From contig JAIDKM010000261.1 in NCBI GenBank assembly GCA_029051915.1, positions 1 through 9,947 on the forward strand: a stretch of 9,947 nt of DNA, given 5' to 3'. This stretch comes from Alistipes sp. GTDB taxonomy: Bacteria; Bacteroidota; Bacteroidia; Bacteroidales; Rikenellaceae. Positions 5,749-9,947 of this stretch are shown piece after piece. The position numbers and the translations under genes are program-made. How positions within the stretch are numbered: the stretch's first letter is position 1; each line of letters starts with the position of its first letter. The notes under the pieces were generated by a model that searched no databases, was not told where the DNA came from, and saw nothing but the letters and a program-made list of their open reading frames with translations.

Positions 5749-8700
5749 TGAGAAACCGATATATGAAGAATTACCGCATTTTCGTAGAGAAACTTCCCCG
5801 GTTCCGGGTCGAGGCCGAGAGCCTGCGGCGCGAGCTGAACGCCAACCTGGGGCTGTCGCTCGGCTCGCTGCGGCTGCTGAACGTGTACGATCTGTTCGGC
5901 TTCAGCGAGGAGCTGCTCGAAAAGAGCCGCTATACGGTCTTCGGCGAGGTGGCGACCGACTCCGTAACCGATGCGTGCGAGCTGGCCGGTTATCGGTACG
6001 TTGCTGTCGAGTTCCTGCCCGGGCAGTTCGACCAGCGCGCCGCGTCGGCGGTCGACTGCGTGCGGCTGATCGATCCTGCGGCCGACGTACGCATCCGCTC
6101 CTCGAAGCTGCTTCTTTTCGACGGCGACCTCCCGGACGAGACGCTGGCGAAGATCCGCCGCTACTATATCAATGCCGTGGAGTCGCGCGAGAAGAACCTC
6201 GATCTGCTCAGCGACATGGAGCAGGCCGAGGTGAAGCCCGTCGAGGTGCTGGCCGGCTTCCGGGAGCTGGCGGATGCGGAGCTGGAGCCCCGCTGCAAGG
6301 AGTGGGGACTGGCGATGAACGCCGACGACCTGCGCGAGGTGGTGCGCTACTTCCGCGAGGAGGGACGCGATCCCTATGAACCCGAGTTGCGCATCCTCGA
6401 TACTTATTGGAGCGACCATTGCCGCCATACGACCTTTACGACCGAACTTACGGGCATCACCGTCGAGGAGTCGTTCCTCAAGGAGGAGATCGAGGATTCG
6501 CTGGCCCTCTATTTGCGCATCCGCCGCGACCTGGGCCGCGAGCACAAGAGTCTCTGCCTGATGGATATGGCGACGATCGGCGCCCGCTATCTGCGGCAGC
6601 GCGGACTGCTCGATGACCTGGAGGTGAGCGACGAGAACAACGCCTGTTCGGTCTATGTCGACGTCGACGTCGACGGGGCGACGGAGCGGTGGCTTTTGCA
6701 GTTCAAGAACGAGACGCACAACCATCCCACCGAGATCGAGCCTTTCGGCGGAGCCTCGACCTGTCTGGGCGGTGCCATTCGCGACCCGCTGTCGGGCCGC
6801 AGTTATGTCTATCAGGCCATGCGCGTTACGGGTGCCGGCGACATCTACCGCAAAGTGAGCGAGACGCTGCCGGGCAAGCTGCCCCAGAGCGTCATTTCGC
6901 GCAAGGCGGCAGCCGGCTATTCGAGCTACGGTAACCAGATCGGTCTGGCCACGACCCATGTGCGCGAGATCTACCACGACGATTATGTCGCCAAACGCCT
7001 GGAGGTCGGTGCCGTGGTCGGTGCCGTGCGGGCCGAGAACGTGCGGCGCGAGGCTCCCCTGCCGGGCGATAAGATCGTTATGCTGGGCGACCGGACGGGC
7101 CGCGACGGCATCGGCGGAGCCACGGGTTCCTCGAAAGAACACGATTCGCATTCGCTCGAGACGTGCGGCAGCGAGGTGCAGAAAGGCAACGCTCCCGAGG
7201 AACGGAAGCTGGAGCGGCTGTTCCGCCGTCCGGAGGTTACGCGGCTTATCAAGAAGTCCAACGACTTCGGTGCCGGCGGCGTGAGCGTGGCGATCGGCGA
7301 GCTGGCCGACGGACTGGATATCTACCTCGACCGCGTGAAGACCAAATACAGCGGACTCAACTCCACGGAGCTGGCTATCAGCGAGTCGCAGGAGCGCATG
7401 GCCGTGGTCGTCGAAGCCGGGGATGTCGCGGCGTTCATGGGTTATTGCCGCGAGGAGAATATCGAGGCGGTCGAGGTGGCCGACGTTACCGATTCGGGCC
7501 GCATGCGGATGTTCAACGGCGATCGCAAGGTCGTTGACCTGCGGCGCGACTTCATCGATTCGGCCGGTGCCCGCCACTTCGCCGAGGCGCAGATCGCGGC
7601 CGTGGCCGAGGGCGACCCGTTCGCCCGCGAAATCACCGGCGGCGACCTTGCCGAACGATTCGCCGACAACCTGAAAGACAACAATGTACTCTCGCAGCGG
7701 GGGCTTGTCGAGATGTTCGACTCGACGATCGGCCGCTCGACCGTGCTGATGCCTTTCGGCGGCCGCACGCAGCGCACGGAGACGCAGGTCTCGGTGCAGA
7801 AATTGCCCGTCGACGGCTTTACCCGCACGGCCAGCATCATGGCTTTCGGCTACAATCCCTATGTGGCGTCGTGGAGCCCCTATCACGGGGCGGCCTATGC
7901 CGTGGTCGAGGCTGCGGCCAAAGTCGTCGCAGCCGGCGCCCGTTACGACAAGATGCGCTACTCCTACCAGGAATATTTCGAGCGCATGACCCGCGATCCC
8001 CGTTCGTGGGGCAAGCCGCTGGCGGCGCTCTTGGGCGCCCTGCGCATGCAGGTCGAGCTGGGACTCCCCTCGATCGGCGGCAAGGACTCGATGTCGGGCA
8101 CGTTCCAGGATATAAACGTTCCGCCCATGCTGATGGCTTTCGGCATCACGACGGTCGATGCCGCGACAGTCATCTCGCCCGATTTCAAGCGCCCGGGCAA
8201 CCGGATCTACCTTGTACGCCATACGCCCCGCGAAAACTTCATGCCCGATACCGAAGCGCTCAAGCGTAACTTCTCATTCGTGAGCGAGCGGGTCGAGGCG
8301 GGACAGATCGTTTCGGCATGGTCGGTCGGCTTCGGCGGCGTGGCCGAGGGTCTGGCCAAGATGGCTTTCGGCAACGAGGTCGGTGCCGAAGTCGCGATGG
8401 ACGAAGGGCGTTTGTTCGAATACGCCTACGGTTCGATTCTGGTCGAGGCCGAGGGCGAACTGGAATTTCCGGCGGCCGAGGCGATCGGCACCACTGTGGC
8501 CGACGCCGCGTTGACGGTCAACGGCGTCCGCATGCCGCTCGACGAGCTCTACCGTGCCAATACGGAGAAGTTCGCGACGGTCTATCCCGACAAGGGCGAT
8601 AACCGCACCGAAGTGATGACGGGCCAGCCCCGGACGGGTGCTGTCGAATATCCCGGCCAGGCCGTGGAGCATCCCGTGGCCTATCTGCCCGTCTTTCCCG

Positions 8701-9470
8701 GCACCAACTGCGACTACGATACGGCCAAAGCGTTCCGCCGGGCCGGCGCCGAGGTGGAGACGAGCGTACTGTGCAACATCGCCGGCGACGACATCCTGCG
8801 TTCGATCGCCGAGATGCGCGAACATATCGACCGCTGCCACATCTTCGTGCTGAGCGGCGGTTTCTCGGCGGGCGACGAACCCGACGGAAGCGCCAAATTT
8901 ATCGTAAACGTACTGAACAACAGTGATATCCGTGATGCGATCCACGGCCTGCTCGACCGCGGAGGTCTGATTCTGGGTATTTGCAACGGCTTCCAGGCGC
9001 TGGTCAAGTCGGGGCTGCTGCCCTACGGCCGGCTGGGCATGGTTACGGAGGCGTCGCCCACGTTGTTCCGCAACGACATCAACCGCCATATTTCGCAGAT
9101 CGTTACCACGCGTGCGGTCTCGACCGCGTCGCCGTGGCTCGCCGGTTTCCGTCCGGGCGACCTTCACAGCATCGCCGTCAGCCACGGCGAAGGCAAGTTC
9201 GTGGTGGACGGAGAGCTGGCCCGCGAACTTTTCGCTGCCGGGCAGGTGGCGTTCCAGTATGTCGGGCCCGACGGGGAACCTACGGCCGCTGCGCCGTGGA
9301 ACCCCAACGGATCCTCCTATGCCATCGAGGGCATCGTCTCGCCCGATGGCCGCATTCTGGGCAAGATGGGCCATACGGAGCGCTGGGAGGAGCACCTGTT
9401 CAAGAACATCGACGGCAACAAGGAACAGAATCTGTTCGAAAATGCGGTGAATTACTTCAGAAAAAAGTAA
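5748..9470 (+). CDS. purL: Phosphoribosylformylglycinamidine synthase, large single-chain form
   Basis: It converts FGAR to FGAM using ATP and ammonia from glutamine. At 1240 residues it is the large fused form, so no separate PurQ or PurS is needed. The N-terminal PurS-like part is about 1-150, with the linker motif WSDHCRHTTF at 221-230. The first synthase half has KNETHNHPTEIEPFGG (320-335) and GATGSSKEHDS (457-467). The second half spans about 640-950, with SIGGKDSMSGTF at 775-786. The C-terminal class I glutaminase domain has PGTNCDYD (984-991), SGGFSAGDE (1036-1044), the nucleophile Cys1079 in GICNGFQ, and His1146/Glu1148 in SHGEGK. The start of the chain (YRIFVEK) and its internal motifs resemble the clostridial-type clade rather than the enterobacterial one. 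An ATG at 5763 would give an equally plausible N-terminus, five residues shorter. A 6-bp unit gtcgac is repeated three times at 6657-6674, encoding VDVDVD. Confidence 0.96.
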   Translation: MRNRYMKNYRIFVEKLPRFRVEAESLRRELNANLGLSLGSLRLLNVYDLFGFSEELLEKSRYTVFGEVATDSVTDACELAGYRYVAVEFLPGQFDQRAASAVDCVRLIDPAADVRIRSSKLLLFDGDLPDETLAKIRRYYINAVESREKNLDLLSDMEQAEVKPVEVLAGFRELADAELEPRCKEWGLAMNADDLREVVRYFREEGRDPYEPELRILDTYWSDHCRHTTFTTELTGITVEESFLKEEIEDSLALYLRIRRDLGREHKSLCLMDMATIGARYLRQRGLLDDLEVSDENNACSVYVDVDVDGATERWLLQFKNETHNHPTEIEPFGGASTCLGGAIRDPLSGRSYVYQAMRVTGAGDIYRKVSETLPGKLPQSVISRKAAAGYSSYGNQIGLATTHVREIYHDDYVAKRLEVGAVVGAVRAENVRREAPLPGDKIVMLGDRTGRDGIGGATGSSKEHDSHSLETCGSEVQKGNAPEERKLERLFRRPEVTRLIKKSNDFGAGGVSVAIGELADGLDIYLDRVKTKYSGLNSTELAISESQERMAVVVEAGDVAAFMGYCREENIEAVEVADVTDSGRMRMFNGDRKVVDLRRDFIDSAGARHFAEAQIAAVAEGDPFAREITGGDLAERFADNLKDNNVLSQRGLVEMFDSTIGRSTVLMPFGGRTQRTETQVSVQKLPVDGFTRTASIMAFGYNPYVASWSPYHGAAYAVVEAAAKVVAAGARYDKMRYSYQEYFERMTRDPRSWGKPLAALLGALRMQVELGLPSIGGKDSMSGTFQDINVPPMLMAFGITTVDAATVISPDFKRPGNRIYLVRHTPRENFMPDTEALKRNFSFVSERVEAGQIVSAWSVGFGGVAEGLAKMAFGNEVGAEVAMDEGRLFEYAYGSILVEAEGELEFPAAEAIGTTVADAALTVNGVRMPLDELYRANTEKFATVYPDKGDNRTEVMTGQPRTGAVEYPGQAVEHPVAYLPVFPGTNCDYDTAKAFRRAGAEVETSVLCNIAGDDILRSIAEMREHIDRCHIFVLSGGFSAGDEPDGSAKFIVNVLNNSDIRDAIHGLLDRGGLILGICNGFQALVKSGLLPYGRLGMVTEASPTLFRNDINRHISQIVTTRAVSTASPWLAGFRPGDLHSIAVSHGEGKFVVDGELARELFAAGQVAFQYVGPDGEPTAAAPWNPNGSSYAIEGIVSPDGRILGKMGHTERWEEHLFKNIDGNKEQNLFENAVNYFRKK

Positions 9471-9494
9471 AACGACAATATAAAATTCCAATTT

Positions 9495-9947
9495 ATGAAA
9501 CAGCTCGAAATGCTCTACGAGGGCAAAGCCAAACAAGTCTTCCTGACGGACGATCCCGACAAGATCATCATTCACTACAAGGATGCGGCGACGGCTTTCA
9601 ACAACATCAAGAAAGCGACGATCGAAAACAAAGGCGTCTTGAACAACGCCATCTCCACGCTGATCTTCAAGGAGCTGCACAAGGCCGGCGTGAAGACCCA
9701 CTACGTCGAGACGATCAACGACCGCGATCAGGTGTGCCGCAAGGTCTCGATCATTCCGCTGGAGGTCATCGTGCGCAACGTCATCGCCGGATCGATGGCC
9801 CAGCGCCTGGGCATCGAAGAGGGTACGCAGCCTTCGAACGTGATCTTCGACATCTGCTACAAGAAGGACGAGTTTGGCGATCCGCTCATCAACGACCACC
9901 ACGCCGTGGCGTTGGGCGCCGCGACCTACGAGGAGCTTGCCGAGATC
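9495..9947 (+). CDS. purC: SAICAR synthetase (phosphoribosylaminoimidazole-succinocarboxamide synthase), N-terminal part
   Basis: It couples CAIR to aspartate using ATP to give SAICAR, the step after PurE. The frame opens at ATG 9495, 24 nt after the purL stop, behind an AT-rich start region. It stays open to the window edge (151 codons), so it is truncated by the window and not by mutation. Family motifs are [10 protein letters not shown] (7-16), the ATP-binding start, and [17 protein letters not shown] (91-107), the conserved region that holds the substrate-binding VRN. Lys39/Lys40 and the region after residue 110 ([10 protein letters not shown], 127-136) also fit. PurC proteins are usually about 235-315 residues, so roughly half is present. 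It is the fourth gene of the purine operon. Confidence 0.95.
   Translation, partial: MKQLEMLYEGKAKQVFLTDDPDKIIIHYKDAATAFNNIKKATIENKGVLNNAISTLIFKELHKAGVKTHYVETINDRDQVCRKVSIIPLEVIVRNVIAGSMAQRLGIEEGTQPSNVIFDICYKKDEFGDPLINDHHAVALGAATYEELAEI

Noticed and set aside
6657..6674. Three tandem gtcgac units in purL as a possible phase-variable repeat
   Set aside because: The unit is 6 bp, so slippage keeps the frame, and the encoded VDVDVD sits before a conserved motif where relatives have similar acidic/valine residues. It is a composition effect.
5640..8222. An 860-codon open frame on the minus strand opposite purL
   Set aside because: It mirrors the codon bias of purL (G/C-rich third positions remove stops on the opposite strand), shows no recognisable motif, and the plus strand encodes an unmistakable PurL.
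8274..9902. A 542-codon open frame on the minus strand across purL and purC
   Set aside because: It spans the boundary of two clear plus-strand genes and has no family motif; it is a composition shadow.

Overview
The window is one strand of a GC-rich Bacteroidota chromosome and holds two nucleotide-biosynthesis operons head to tail. The best taxonomic guess is Alistipes or a close relative (Bacteroidales). This rests on three things: a Bacteroidota-type promoter (TTTG, 19 bp, TAnnTTTG) at 3833-3863; A-rich sequence before start codons, with few Shine-Dalgarno sites; and strong G/C preference at third codon positions. The taxonomy is inference, since no database was consulted.

Region 1 (1-3793) is the pyrimidine operon: the last codons of a probable pyrK, then pyrD (dihydroorotate dehydrogenase, class 1B type), pyrF (OMP decarboxylase), a small CPFC glutaredoxin/thioredoxin-like protein, pyrE (orotate phosphoribosyltransferase) and pyrB (aspartate carbamoyltransferase). 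Together these cover carbamoyl-aspartate formation, dihydroorotate oxidation and the last two steps to UMP. Carbamoyl-phosphate synthase and dihydroorotase are not in the window. PyrB is unusual. After a complete catalytic chain it carries a short four-cysteine tail matching the zinc domain of the ATCase regulatory chain PyrI, but no nucleotide-binding allosteric domain.

Region 2 (3794-4175, about 380 bp) contains no conventional gene but is rich in signals. In order it has a perfect tandem 11-bp repeat, a strong promoter match, a leader of about 300 nt with a 47-codon Arg/His-rich ORF, and a strong Rho-independent terminator whose stem starts 3 nt after the ORF stop codon. I see no second promoter between the terminator and purE. 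This looks like a transcription-attenuation leader controlling the purine operon, or alternatively a separate small RNA. It is the most interesting part of the window.

Region 3 (4176-9947) is the purine operon: purE and purK (the two-step carboxylation of AIR), purL (large single-chain FGAM synthase with its own glutaminase domain) and the first 151 codons of purC (SAICAR synthetase, running off the right edge). purE-purK-purL are packed with 1-nt gaps or overlaps. All genes in the window are intact except the two cut by its edges, and all are on the + strand.
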